DNA of 64,000 bases from a virus, in IMG/VR virus record IMGVR_UViG_3300024261_000006, positions 1-64,000 of that record; one strand, given 5' to 3'. Made by a program: the position numbers and the translations under genes. Numbering within the stretch: the first letter of the stretch is position 1; the number at the start of each line of letters is the position of its first letter. This document shows positions 34,199 through 45,200 of this stretch, in pieces. The notes under the pieces were generated by a model. It searched no databases, was not told the origin of the DNA, and was given only the letters and a program-made list of their open reading frames with translations.

Positions 34199-34479
34199 TA
34201 TAGATTCTCACTTAGATTTTCAACTTGGTCAAGATTTGTAGGAATATTCAAAACAACACCTTCAGGTACTTGTAACCACCAACCTATTCCACTTGCTGCA
34301 GCAATAATCCACCAATATTGTGCATCTTTATATTCTTTAAATGCTATATGATCTAGTCTATCACCCGATGTTGTTGTTTGAGTTTTGAAAGATATTGTAT
34401 TATTCTGAACAGCTCTATATATCTCGTTTGATATACTTAACTCTCCACCTGTTGATCTAACATATCTTCTAATAGGCAT
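34198..34479 (-). CDS. LysM / gp53-like baseplate protein
   Basis: The 93-residue protein contains SGDRLDHIAFKEYKDAQYWW followed by IIAAASGIGWW and VPEGVVLNIPT. This pattern G-D-x-L-D-x-I-A...W-x-x-I-x-x-A-N/S...P-x-G-x-x-L-x-I-P is typical of LysM-type tail proteins (gpX) and T4 gp53, which join wedge to hub. The ATG-TAA overlap with the hub gene supports assembly together. Confidence 0.75.
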   Translation of the reverse strand: MPIRRYVRSTGGELSISNEIYRAVQNNTISFKTQTTTSGDRLDHIAFKEYKDAQYWWIIAAASGIGWWLQVPEGVVLNIPTNLDQVENLSENL

Positions 34480-34490
34480 TTGCTATTCCT

Positions 34491-37046
34491 TTAGTCTCTG
34501 TTTTTAACTTCTTTTTTATCATATACATCACCATACATTGTGTTAATAATGCGTCCAGTATTATAAACAGGAGCTCTCATTGATCCATCTGCATCAAGCC
34601 CAGGTGGTATGTCGTGTATAGGTGCAAAGTTAATAGTTAGCTTAACAAGCTTAGGCGCTTTTGACCCTACAACTTCTGTTTCCCATAATTGATCATTATA
34701 ATTAACATCCAACATTGTTATAAAGCCAGCCAAACCCTTTCCTAATGTTGTCTCATACGCAGCTGTTACAGGATTATTTACATTGTCAGCTTTATCATAA
34801 GCTTTTGTATAATCTTTAAAGGCTTTTGTGTATTTTTGATAGTCTTTCTCTTTGTAAACTTGTTTTACAAAGACTGGTTTTATATACTCTACTATGCTTT
34901 TATTATCAACTTCAACTTTACCATCTTGCCCAAAATCTATTGTAGAAAACTTTTCATTGCCTTGATGTTCTATTCTAAAAAGAATTGGATCTAAAAATAG
35001 CAACTCTTTTACTATATGAAAAGTATTAGCATCAAATCTCTTATACTCACCTGGCAAAAGATAATATTCAGTAGCTTTTTGATCAACAATTGCTTTTCCC
35101 ATTCGATCTTCTGGAATATATTCTTTGTTACCGCTGCCGTGAAGTTTTTCAATTGCATGCTTTGTATAGTTTGACTTTATCACGTCACCTATTCTCATTC
35201 TTATTAAAGGTGAAGCTGTAGGAACTTGAGTAAAAGGAAAAACTTTACCAAATTGATCTTCTGTTACTTTTTCGCCATCTTTTGTTTTCTTTTTAAATCC
35301 TTCTGACCATTGTGGATAACACATAGATACAATTTTATTTATTTGATACCACATTAAATCATGATCTTCTTTGGACATAGCTGCTAATGTAAACGTAACA
35401 TTAACGTTTCTTGTTGTATCAATATAATGCTGAACTGCATCAATTCTACCAAATCCCTTTGTAGGGTTGTAATTAGGGTTAAAGTTATCTGTTATAGAGT
35501 CAATAAAGGCATGAAACCCAATAATTTCATTTGTTCTTAAATCCTGAAAGTAGAATGGCATCATTTCTTTTTCGTAGTATTCTTCCATCTCAGCAACTAC
35601 TTGCGGTGAAAGTCTTTCTTGACTTTTACTAGTATTAATAAAATATGAACTCACATGCTCTTCAGCAAATGCTTTTGAGAACAACTTTACATTTCCATCT
35701 GTGCTTTCTTTTACACCCATACTTCGTATAAAAGAATCAGGTAAAATGAAAGCTTGAGGTAGAGCTGAGTTTGACATACTTTGTCTTGTTTCATTTTTGT
35801 TTTTTATATGATTATTATTAGAGACAAAATCTTCTATTTTTAAAGTTTTACTACTCCTATCGTACTTTAAAATATTTAAACCATTAGAGCTATCTTTAAG
35901 CCTTGCTGATCTATTAAATTTTTTTGTGTTACCATCTAAATGTTTATAGTAGTTTTTTAACTTTAGGCCTATATTCATTCTCTCTATAATAAACTTTACA
36001 TAATAGTAGTTTAACTCAACAATAAACTTATCAACAAAGTTTTCTGGACTCTTTGACTTTGCTTTATATAAAACATTTTTATGCCAGTCTGCTTTTTGAT
36101 GAAATCTTCTAATCAACATAAAAAGTCTATTTTGACCTATTTTAGATAATGTTGAAATACTTTCTATAAAATAATAAGCAATTTCTGATATTATGGGCAG
36201 ATATTTTATACCACTTGCTAGTTGCCTTTTTTCTTTTGATTCTTTTTTGTGCAATTCTGATCCGAACTTTTTCATAAAAAACTTTGGGTCAGAATTTACA
36301 TAGAATGATAAACCAACAATAAAAGCTCCTATTCTTTCATCTATTCCTGTACTTCTCTTGTCTTTGGGATATTGAAGAACATCATATATGAATCTAGAAA
36401 GCACATTATAACTTACAGGACCATAATTACCTAGTTCCATTTGATAGTCTTCCATGACATCGTTTGTTGTTTTGCCATCACTACCTACAATTAATTTTTC
36501 TGTAGCTAATATACCTTCTATAACAGCAATATAAGCTATTGCTTCAAAAATATAATCAAAGACAAACAGAAGTCTAGAAAAGTCAGTTACTCCAAAACTA
36601 TTAAATTCAAGTCCTGCTATCATTTCAAGCTCATCTGCGAATATAGAGCTATGAGAGCTAAGTTTAGGAGGATCTTCGCTATTTAAGTAATCATTAAAGT
36701 TTTTATGAAATTTTACAGGCTTATCAGCACCAAAAGATGGATTAATCAAAAAGTTATTATCTTTTCTCTCTGGAAATATATCATTTTCACCATTTGGTAA
36801 ATTAGTAAAACTAGGTGTAACACTTCCTATTGTATGTTTTTTTTCATCATTACCTGAATTTAGAAGACTAGCAGCAGATGTAGTGAATGGCAAATTAACA
36901 TTAGATAAAACACCACCAATTTTATCTTCATAATATGAGCCAGCTTTACCTGTATATTCTCCTGCTAACTCTGTAGCATCCCTTTCAGAATCAGGACTAT
37001 CTCTTTCAACAATTTTACCCTTTGTGTTGAGAATATACTTTGGCAT
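34491..37046 (-). CDS. Large baseplate/tail structural protein (851 aa)
   Basis: No enzyme motif is seen. The segment around 490-590 (MPFYFQDLRTNEIIGFHAFI, NPNYNPTKGFGRIDAVQHYI, DLMWYQINKIVSMCYPQWS) looks like the conserved core of large phage tail/baseplate proteins. The N-terminal 100 residues are Gly/Ser/Asn-rich and disordered, and 150-330 are helical. The location between tape measure and hub supports a baseplate role. Exact T4 counterpart not assigned. Confidence 0.65.
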   Translation of the reverse strand: MPKYILNTKGKIVERDSPDSERDATELAGEYTGKAGSYYEDKIGGVLSNVNLPFTTSAASLLNSGNDEKKHTIGSVTPSFTNLPNGENDIFPERKDNNFLINPSFGADKPVKFHKNFNDYLNSEDPPKLSSHSSIFADELEMIAGLEFNSFGVTDFSRLLFVFDYIFEAIAYIAVIEGILATEKLIVGSDGKTTNDVMEDYQMELGNYGPVSYNVLSRFIYDVLQYPKDKRSTGIDERIGAFIVGLSFYVNSDPKFFMKKFGSELHKKESKEKRQLASGIKYLPIISEIAYYFIESISTLSKIGQNRLFMLIRRFHQKADWHKNVLYKAKSKSPENFVDKFIVELNYYYVKFIIERMNIGLKLKNYYKHLDGNTKKFNRSARLKDSSNGLNILKYDRSSKTLKIEDFVSNNNHIKNKNETRQSMSNSALPQAFILPDSFIRSMGVKESTDGNVKLFSKAFAEEHVSSYFINTSKSQERLSPQVVAEMEEYYEKEMMPFYFQDLRTNEIIGFHAFIDSITDNFNPNYNPTKGFGRIDAVQHYIDTTRNVNVTFTLAAMSKEDHDLMWYQINKIVSMCYPQWSEGFKKKTKDGEKVTEDQFGKVFPFTQVPTASPLIRMRIGDVIKSNYTKHAIEKLHGSGNKEYIPEDRMGKAIVDQKATEYYLLPGEYKRFDANTFHIVKELLFLDPILFRIEHQGNEKFSTIDFGQDGKVEVDNKSIVEYIKPVFVKQVYKEKDYQKYTKAFKDYTKAYDKADNVNNPVTAAYETTLGKGLAGFITMLDVNYNDQLWETEVVGSKAPKLVKLTINFAPIHDIPPGLDADGSMRAPVYNTGRIINTMYGDVYDKKEVKNRD

Positions 37047-37052
37047 TTTCTA

Positions 37053-37301
37053 TTATCCTTTAATAACTTTTTTATCTTTTAAGAAATCATCGAGATCTTT
37101 CGGATTATCTATACTTATATCTTTTGCCTTACCTACAGCTGATAAATTGTTTTCAACTTCATCAATTTTTTTATCAAGCCTCTCCTGCATTAACTTTAAT
37201 ATCTCCTCATATGGTTTATCAAGTTTTTTAGAAAGTGCTTGCGCAATCAATTCTGGTAATCTCATTTCATCTATTTTTTGTCTTACATCAACTTTATACA
37301 T
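37053..37301 (-). CDS. Small helical protein between tape measure and baseplate genes
   Basis: The 82-residue highly charged protein (KKLDKPYEEILKLMQERLDK and VENNLSAVGKAKD) should be helical, possibly coiled-coil. It starts nine bases after the tape-measure stop and ends six bases before the next ATG. It may be a chaperone or hub accessory; no family recognised. Confidence 0.55.
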   Translation of the reverse strand: MYKVDVRQKIDEMRLPELIAQALSKKLDKPYEEILKLMQERLDKKIDEVENNLSAVGKAKDISIDNPKDLDDFLKDKKVIKG

Positions 37302-37310
37302 ATCAATCTC

Positions 37311-40300
37311 TTATCGTGTTTCAGCACCTAGATTTCTTGAACCATACCTAGAATCAGTTCCAGTGTTATTTGAAGGATCTTGAGCTTGACGTCTTTGCAA
37401 CGTTGTTATATGTGAAGTTAAAGCATAACCATCAACTGTTACGATAACTTGAGGATCACCACTACCTGCTTCAAGAAAATTTTTCAAACTTTTCATAACT
37501 TCCTTAGCATCCTTATTGTCTTCTTTTACTCTCTCAATTAGTGCTACAACATCTTCTCTGTCTAACTTTCCACTATCACCGCCGTAAGAGGCTAGATCAT
37601 TAAGAGTTGTATTTCTCATATATGCTTTAGCATTGGTATTATACTGATATTTAAAATCATCGTCACTCATATTACTGTTTTGGAGAGCAACCCACGACAT
37701 TGATGTTTGATTTTCTCCTAACACTTCATTTAACCCTTCGTTTAAAGCTGGAACTCCTTGTGATCTTTTAAGTTGACTCATCATGTTTTTAAAGACCTCG
37801 CTATTTTTCATTATATCTTTAAGACCTAAAAATGCAGATTCATCGGCTTGAGGTGAGCCAAAAAAAGCTGCTGTCTCACTAGCTAAATAGTCACCAGCCA
37901 TTGCAGCTATTGGACCAGTTAAAGCTGAAAAGAAACCTGCACCGAGAGCTGTACCAGCAATGCCGGCTATGGTTGAAGCTGACGCTGACCAAGCAGAATT
38001 TGTAGTTTGATCACTCAAAGCTTCATCAAGAATAGCTAGACCTTGGGCTTCAGTGATCGCGCCTTCTGATACGAAATGATCAATTAAGTTTACAGCAGAC
38101 TGATAATTTGCATTTCCTAGATAAGCCTCAACGCCAACATTTAAAAGAGGAACAGCTTTTCCAGCTGCTTTTGCTGCATTTTTAAACTTGCCAAGAGTTG
38201 TCGCTGCAGCCTTTGTGCCTCCTTTAAAAGCGTTGTTTGTAAGGAGAGTGCCACCTTTATAAGCAGAATCTACCATGGCACTACTGCTAGAAAATCCTAA
38301 AATATCTCGAGGATCTGTGTTTGGTTTTTGATCACTGTTTATAACTGCTCCAACATTTCCACTTCTAGCTTTTCGGGCTTTATTTAAAAGATTTTCTCCC
38401 GTTGTAGGGCTTTGAGTTCTGCTCAGGCTTGTACCTTTACTTACATTAGCTCTTTCAGCTTCCTCCTTTGTCAGCTTTGTTTTTGATCTAGTTATATAAC
38501 CGTTTTTTTCTAACCAAGACTTAGCTGATGTCATTATTGCGTCAACCATTTTTCCAATTGATTTTGAAGCTTTTGACATGCCTTTCATAATATGCTCTCC
38601 TATATTTTCAAGAGAATCACGTATTTTTTTGTTTTCTGAAAGTTCTTTTATTTTTTTTGTTAAGCTATCAAACAAACTTGAAAATATTCCATCGCCTTCT
38701 TTGATCTTAAATACTTCTTTAAACTTATCTCCTAATCTTTCAAAAAGTCCTTTTTTTCTTGCTACTTTTTGTATTTTCGTAGGAAAAAGCGTTAAAGAAT
38801 TATCAATCATAGACCCAAAGCCTTTTTCATATGCCATTTTTTCTTCTGGCCCAAACAAATAGTCTTTTATTGAGTTAAAAGAAGCTTTAAGTCTTTCTAA
38901 CAATTGATTACAATCTTTTGTACTCATACCTAAAAACTGAGCAAAAGTATCAATATTTACTGCTTCACTTATTTTTCCTGACGTAAGCCAATTGACTACT
39001 CCTTCAAAAGCATTGCCTAAACCTTTAACAATTCCAGGGCCAGCTAGAGCTATAGCTCTAATTATGTATTGAATCATTTGGCCAGATGCTTTAACAAGTT
39101 TACCAATGAATCCTTGATCATCTAACAACCTTTGCAAGCTAAACAAGCCACTAATTTTATTATCCCATTTTCGCTGTATGTCAAACCAGCTAGCTCCTGT
39201 TAAGCATAGTTGTGGGTCCATTATATCTTGTACGAAAAGTTTTACGTTTTCAACAACTTGCATTTTTAACAATCTTAGACTATCAACGCTAAATGCATCA
39301 TTTATTTTATTTAATACTTCGTCAAAAGGCTCTAGGATTTTATTTAAATCTTCTTTTTTAATTCTTAGACCTTCTTCATAAAAGCTTTGCATATTTTTGC
39401 TAACTTTTCTCATTGTCTTGCCGAGCTTGCCTGCGTACATTATTGTATTTGTCAAACCATCAAGAAATGCTGTAAAGAAGTCTTTCTTTTGCATGATCTT
39501 TAATTGCTCTTTCATTGACGAAGACATATCTTTCATTGCTCTTATCTGGCGCTCTTCAGGCTTTTGATCATTCATTATCTTTTTTATGTCTTCGAAAGAC
39601 TTGCCAAGTGTTCTATAGTTCATAGTTGTCTTGAGAGCTTCTACAGACATTCCTGTATGAGAAGCCATCAATGATTTTTCATGCCTGTTTAAATCTTCAA
39701 AAGACCTGCCTGTTGCAAGCATTGACTGTCTAAACATTTCAACTATTTCCATAGGATCTTCAGCTCTAATAAGCTGCAATGCGTCAATATTCATTCCAAA
39801 TGTTTGAGAAAGCAAAGCAGCACTATTAGCTGCATCTTCAAATGTACCGAACTTATTAAATACACCTGCAAGATCTTTCATTTCAACACCCATTTGTGTT
39901 GCTCGAGCAGCTACTTTCATAAGCTCAATTTCTGAAAGGTGTCCAAAGTTTGTGATATCTTTTCTTAATTGAAAGAAGTTCTTTGACAAAAGTTTTCTAT
40001 TCACGCCAAACTCATAACTTGCAGCGTCAGATGCTTCTTTCATTCTTGTCATTGTAACGTAATAGTGCTCGCCATTTTTTACTGCATCTCTCATAACATA
40101 TGCAATATCATCTGCAGCCATCCCCATGCCTTTTGTCATTCTTGTAAAAAACTCTATAGACGTAGCAGACTTTGTCGTAGAATCAGCAAATACATCGGCA
40201 TATATACCCATATTATTTATGCCTTGTGACAGCTCTCTAATCATGTTTGCAGCACCTTGCGCGCCAAATCCGAAAAGCTTTGTCATTGTACTGTTGACAC

Positions 40301-41075
40301 TCTGGAAAGAAAGCAAAGACCCTTCTGCAATTCCTCTCAATTGTGTCATTGACTTGCCGCCGTTTGACATTAAGTCAAAGTACTCTTTTGTGTCTTCAGC
40401 TGCTTGTCCAATAACTTCAACTAATTCTTGTCTTAATTTATTACCCATCTCTGCTGCTCTATTAGCAATACCTACAGGTAAAGTAACTAAAAACTTTGAT
40501 ATTTTTGTTGCAGTTGTTAAAACAGAAGACAATGATCCTACAATAAACTTTGTTATTCCTGTGCCTATTGCAACAACTCCCTTTACAGCTGAACCTACAA
40601 TGCTACCAATTGTTTTAAACATGCCCCCAACTAGTGATGTCATCCCGTCAATTGAGATTAGAAGTCTTTTTGCTCCATCATCTGCATTTTTAAATGCAGA
40701 GCCCCATGATCTTATATTTTTCGTTATATCTAAAAACTTTCCAGATATTTTTTTCATTCCCGTAGCATCGAATAGTTTGCCTAATAAACCTCCAGAAAAC
40801 TTGTCGATCTGCTGTGCTGAAACTGCTATTCCTCCTACAGCTTTACCATAGTCACTCATCATTTGAGAAGCGTTTCTAATTACATTAGGTACTTCACCAA
40901 GCTTTTTATTTGTTTCGTCTACAGCTTTAGGTATTTTACTTATTGCTTCACTGACTTTTACAAGATCATCAGCACTAAAGCTGCCGACAGATCTGCCGCC
41001 TCTTGTGTTTTGTTGATTACCTTCTTTAAGCAAATTAACAATATTGCTAAGTAATTCTACTTGTCTATTTTCCAC
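37311..41075 (-). CDS. Tail tape measure protein
   Basis: The 1254-residue protein is the longest mostly helical protein here, with hydrophobic central helices (LVGGMFKTIGSIVGSAVKG, and GIAGTALGAGFFSALTGPI). Regularly spaced amphipathic helices (ATQMGVEMKDLAGVFNKFG; LLSQTFGMNIDALQLI) and glycine/alanine-rich C-terminal segments complete it. Its place after sheath and tube genes and a likely frameshifted chaperone pair is the tape-measure slot. By the common 1.5 Angstrom per residue rule it predicts a tail near 190 nm, an inference. It forms the tube core and may enter the host. Confidence 0.9.
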   Translation of the reverse strand: MENRQVELLSNIVNLLKEGNQQNTRGGRSVGSFSADDLVKVSEAISKIPKAVDETNKKLGEVPNVIRNASQMMSDYGKAVGGIAVSAQQIDKFSGGLLGKLFDATGMKKISGKFLDITKNIRSWGSAFKNADDGAKRLLISIDGMTSLVGGMFKTIGSIVGSAVKGVVAIGTGITKFIVGSLSSVLTTATKISKFLVTLPVGIANRAAEMGNKLRQELVEVIGQAAEDTKEYFDLMSNGGKSMTQLRGIAEGSLLSFQSVNSTMTKLFGFGAQGAANMIRELSQGINNMGIYADVFADSTTKSATSIEFFTRMTKGMGMAADDIAYVMRDAVKNGEHYYVTMTRMKEASDAASYEFGVNRKLLSKNFFQLRKDITNFGHLSEIELMKVAARATQMGVEMKDLAGVFNKFGTFEDAANSAALLSQTFGMNIDALQLIRAEDPMEIVEMFRQSMLATGRSFEDLNRHEKSLMASHTGMSVEALKTTMNYRTLGKSFEDIKKIMNDQKPEERQIRAMKDMSSSMKEQLKIMQKKDFFTAFLDGLTNTIMYAGKLGKTMRKVSKNMQSFYEEGLRIKKEDLNKILEPFDEVLNKINDAFSVDSLRLLKMQVVENVKLFVQDIMDPQLCLTGASWFDIQRKWDNKISGLFSLQRLLDDQGFIGKLVKASGQMIQYIIRAIALAGPGIVKGLGNAFEGVVNWLTSGKISEAVNIDTFAQFLGMSTKDCNQLLERLKASFNSIKDYLFGPEEKMAYEKGFGSMIDNSLTLFPTKIQKVARKKGLFERLGDKFKEVFKIKEGDGIFSSLFDSLTKKIKELSENKKIRDSLENIGEHIMKGMSKASKSIGKMVDAIMTSAKSWLEKNGYITRSKTKLTKEEAERANVSKGTSLSRTQSPTTGENLLNKARKARSGNVGAVINSDQKPNTDPRDILGFSSSSAMVDSAYKGGTLLTNNAFKGGTKAAATTLGKFKNAAKAAGKAVPLLNVGVEAYLGNANYQSAVNLIDHFVSEGAITEAQGLAILDEALSDQTTNSAWSASASTIAGIAGTALGAGFFSALTGPIAAMAGDYLASETAAFFGSPQADESAFLGLKDIMKNSEVFKNMMSQLKRSQGVPALNEGLNEVLGENQTSMSWVALQNSNMSDDDFKYQYNTNAKAYMRNTTLNDLASYGGDSGKLDREDVVALIERVKEDNKDAKEVMKSLKNFLEAGSGDPQVIVTVDGYALTSHITTLQRRQAQDPSNNTGTDSRYGSRNLGAETR

Positions 41076-41123
41076 ATTAAGCTCCTACAGTAAGAAATCA
41101 TTAATAAATATATAATTATTGGC

Positions 41124-41375
41124 TTACTTCCTATTAAAAAGTCTTCTTGCTGTAGTATTTGCATTATTTTTAGGTGGAGGCGCATTTGACCTCTGCCTCT
41201 TTTCATTTCTCTCTTTCATTTCAGCGATATATTTGTTTATAAACCACGTTCTTTTCCAAACAGGCAAATTATAAGCATCATAATAAGTAAAGCCTAAATG
41301 TCTAATTAATGCATAAATATACTCTAAGATTATGTCTTTATCTTCAGGTCTCAGGCCAAAAAAACGAAGGACCAA
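41124..41375 (-). CDS. Downstream frame of gp26-like / tail chaperone pair (likely frameshift extension)
   Basis: This 83-codon frame has no ATG; it can begin only at a TTG (41375) inside the previous gene with no good Shine-Dalgarno, or be entered by frameshift. It reads FFGLRPEDKDIILEYIYALI and RHLGFTYYDAYNLPVW, then a basic Pro/Asn-rich tail. It overlaps the end of the gp26-like gene across a run of seven T's. In many long-tailed phages such a frame next to the tape measure is the T part of a G/GT tail-assembly chaperone. Confidence 0.7.
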   Translation of the reverse strand: MVLRFFGLRPEDKDIILEYIYALIRHLGFTYYDAYNLPVWKRTWFINKYIAEMKERNEKRQRSNAPPPKNNANTTARRLFNRK

Positions 41376-42186
41376 TTGGTAGGTCTACCTCACTTTCTTC
41401 AAAGCAGCTGTTACATCTAAGATCACCCTTCATAACAACACCAGGCTCTTGATTATCTAAGAACTTTCTAAGAGCTAAAGAATCTCTAACAGGCATATTC
41501 TTGACAAAGAAAGAAATCTTATTCTTGTTTGTAATGCTGTCAACAGACTCAATACATCTAGTAAGTCTATCTGTGATACCTGTATCTGTACTCAAGCCTT
41601 TCTTTTTCTTTCTTTCGTTGATGATCATCATCTCTTTTTCATCATGACCAGTTAAAAACTTAACTCTAACACTTTTCTTTGTCACAGGTAAAACTACTTC
41701 AAATAAATTCTCGCCAATTTCTACAGGCTCAACTTCTAGACGTTTAATAGGTAGCTGCGAAAGATCAAACTCTGTCTTGTTTGTTGCACCACATTCTGGG
41801 CAAGAAACTTCAATGTTATAATCAGCACCATATCCAGTAATTCTCAAAGCAACCATTAGCGCTGTTCGATCTCCTGAGATAAGATCTTCAGAGTTAATCC
41901 TCTTATCAACAAGACAAGAATCAATAAGCTTTGAAATAACAGTCCCATCCTTGATGTAAGCACGAGAAGTTAAAATGTCTTCTTCTCTTGCTGTCATTGG
42001 TCTAATCTGCAATGTTTCTTGACCATGAAGAGGACTATCTGCAGGATAAATCATTCCCAAAGAAGGTAATGGCACGCTTTCAACAGCAATCTCTAACCCA
42101 AAATCATCTTTTGCAACATTTGACTTTTGAATCGGACCAGAATCTTTAATTTCAGCAGGATTAATAGGCTGATCTAAATTATTCAT
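41344..42186 (-). CDS. T4 gp26-family baseplate hub/assembly protein
   Basis: The 280-residue protein has PLPSLGMIYPADSPL, IRPMTAREEDILTSRAYIKD, GDRTALMVALRITGYG and a four-Cys zinc knuckle (CPECGA ... CNSC), all in the order of the T4_baseplate (gp26) family. The frame stops shortly after PSFFWPET but a frameshift would extend it. In T4 gp26 is a hub assembly protein. Here its position before the tape measure would also suit the tail-assembly chaperone role. Confidence 0.8.
   Translation of the reverse strand: MNNLDQPINPAEIKDSGPIQKSNVAKDDFGLEIAVESVPLPSLGMIYPADSPLHGQETLQIRPMTAREEDILTSRAYIKDGTVISKLIDSCLVDKRINSEDLISGDRTALMVALRITGYGADYNIEVSCPECGATNKTEFDLSQLPIKRLEVEPVEIGENLFEVVLPVTKKSVRVKFLTGHDEKEMMIINERKKKKGLSTDTGITDRLTRCIESVDSITNKNKISFFVKNMPVRDSLALRKFLDNQEPGVVMKGDLRCNSCFEESEVDLPIGPSFFWPET
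41358..41364 (-). promoter_or_regulatory. Candidate programmed +1/-2 frameshift site (seven-T run)
   Basis: The upstream frame reads TCG TTT TTT TGG CCT GAG ACC TGA. A +1 or -2 shift on the T-run gives TTT GGC CTG AGA CCT and enters the 83-codon frame. A -1 shift reaches TGA within three codons. Location directly upstream of the tape measure matches conserved frameshift sites; Mu is known to use -2. Confidence 0.6.
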
Positions 42187-42208
42187 GTATATACACTCCG
42201 TTTTTATT

Positions 42209-45200
42209 CTATATAGATGGTATCATTATATCTATTGATGATATTTCTGTTAAATTATTTTGAGTAGAATTTATTATTTCATCTAAAGAAAGTGCTATAA
42301 TATTATTATCTAGCTTGCCAAACAAAGATATTCCAATTCTACTTCTAAGAATATAATCTAGATAATCTTCTTTTTCTTTGTTAGATGTTCCTGTATTTAA
42401 TTTAACAAAAAAGTCTCGTATAATACCAAGATCTACATATGATTGAAGTAAAGTATTCAGTCTAAAATTTAATAAAGTATTTATATTATTTACTTTTGCA
42501 TTATTATTAAACAGCAAGTCATTCTGAAATATCATATACTTTATGTTCTTTTTTATATTTAAGATTATTCTTGTATTATGTGCAAATCTAGATAAACTAT
42601 TTCTTGTTATTAAAGATGTATTTCCTGAATTTAACTTTATAATATTAGAATCATTAAAGATGCTTTTTGAAACTACAAAGTTAGCATTTGTTTCAGATTT
42701 CAGACTAAATTTAATTAACTTACTATACTCATCTGTATCAGGAGAATTCAACGAATTATTAATAACTCTCTTTACCTCTATTAAAGAATCATTAAAAGAA
42801 TTAACATTGTCAACTGGTCCACTAGCAATACCACTAGCAAAAGATTTAATTGCTATAAACGCAGGCATAACAACAAATCTTTTATCTTCATAAAGCTCGT
42901 TATCTAAAAAACCTTCTGATGTATTTAAAACATTTAACGTATATCTATTATCATAATAATTATTTTTAATACTATCTAAAGAAGTCATAGTACCAGAATC
43001 TATATACTTGCCAATATTAGGTTTTGTTTTAAATCTTTCATTTACATCACTTTCTCCAGGTTCTATGTAAAAGTGATTATAATCTTTTATAATACCCGCA
43101 GAAGTTGGTATGTTGTTAATACCTGTATTGTCTACATGATTACTATATTCTGGAGAGTTTAATACTGTTAGATATCGACCTTTTTTATTTGCTTCAGTAG
43201 ATATTTTCTTATTTAAATAATGATGGCCTATAGTGGGTATAGACAATATGTCAAACTCTGAATTGGCGTCATCAACCATTATATCGTGTGCTTTTTTGTA
43301 AGTAAAATATGTTGGTCCTTCAATTTGACCATTTTGATTTTCGTCTTCTAACTCTTTTACTAATGCTGTTTGACTCATTAGCCTTTTATCATTATCTAAT
43401 ATATTAACTCCATCAAAGCCACCACATGTAAAAAAGTCAAATGATAAATATTCTGAATGTATAGAATTGTTTTCATCATCAGACTTTAACAATTCATCAA
43501 TATTAACATACTTGTATTGAATTTTTAGACTACTTAAAGAAGTAATATCACTTATTTTTTTACCATCTCTTCTATACATTGCAATTTCCCAGTTTTTTTG
43601 AACTGGATCATCTTCTTCTGCAGGAATATACATTATTTTTTCTAAATGGAAAAATGAATTAGTTAAGTCACTATCATTATCTTCTAAGTCTCTAACCCAA
43701 ACGTTCTTTGACTTAACTAAATAGTTATCTTGAAAATACTTTGTATACCAGTAATAGTTTCTAAAATTATTACTTTTTTCTTTTTTTATTAATTTAAATT
43801 TATAAACATTATTAAGTATTGTTTTGTCTATTTGTTCTGTACTGATATTATCAAAAAGCACACCCCAATATTTTTCTTTTATTAGTTTATCTTCTTTTCC
43901 AATTAATATATTCCAAACATAATCAACAGGCTTTTGTAAAACATTGTAATTTTCAGGATTAGTAATGCCAGAAGTATTTATTCTAGGATACGGCATAAAA
44001 CCAGAAGGCATTAATTCGTATGATTTTACGTCTTTAAACTCTATTTTTTCGTTTATTTCAACTATTAAATGATTATTTGTTTGTTTGTATCTTCCTGAAG
44101 TTATTACTTCATTTTCGTTAAAATCAAAGTAAGTTTTTTGTGTTCCAAATACAAGACCAATATAGCTTTCACTATCTGGATCTAAATTTAGATCTGTAAA
44201 TTTAAATAGATCTATAAAAGTATTTTCTTTTTTATTGTATTCCCAAACTGCAACGTCAAAAATTGACCAATCTTCTGTTTTTACATTACCTAACTTTTTT
44301 GGTGTAATTCTTATTCTGTATCTATTACTAATTTCTCCATCATCAATTGCATGAAATTTAAATAACTTAACACAATTATTATGCATATTAACTCTATTGT
44401 CAGAAATATTTTCTCTATTTGTAGGCTGAGAAACTATCCAGCTAGTAGACGCGCTTTTATAAGAACTTTGAAAATCTTCATAACTTATTGAGTTAGAACT
44501 ACCGTTAAAAATAAAATTTTTATTACTTTCAAAAGATAAATTATCTAAAAAGTTTAAGCTAAAATTTGCGTATCTTAAGTTACCTTTATCTAAAAAGTAA
44601 CTTAAGTCGTTATTTATATATGATTCTCTAAACTCTCTTTTTTTAACATATCTTATTCTTTTGTAATCTTTCAATACATTAAAGTCTTTGTTGCCAAGAC
44701 CTTTTATAAACAAGTAAGGATATTGTATATTTGTATTAAACGATAGAGTTGCATCGCTAAAACTTTGTAAAACTATATTTTCTCTTAGTCTAACTAAACT
44801 TTGAAGTCCATTTTGTGTGTTGTCTTTTTGTAAAAGAATTTTTGTTCCTTGTGGACAAAACAAAACGTCAGTTATTAAAGATACTGAGCTTTGACTTTCT
44901 CCTATTTGTTCTAGATAATCATTAAAAGGTGCAATTTTTGTAACACCATTTTCAATTCCTGTATACTGCTTATTTTTATAATGACCACCTATAAAGTTAG
45001 TCTTTCCATTACTACCTCCAGCAGTAGCAAACTTATTATATTCAGAATATCCTTCGTTAATACTTCCACTTACAACATTACCACCTACAATAAATCCGCT
45101 ACCTTCAACAATTCCTTCATTATTCGGTATGCCTGTTTTTCCAATCCCTAAAACTCTTGTAAATGCTAATTGCTCTCCTCCCTGATTAAACCACTCTTGC

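Noticed and set aside
40126-40851. Plus-strand 241-residue frame
   Set aside because: It lies antisense within the tape-measure gene, which has a strong identity and position; no ribosome-binding site or domain was seen.
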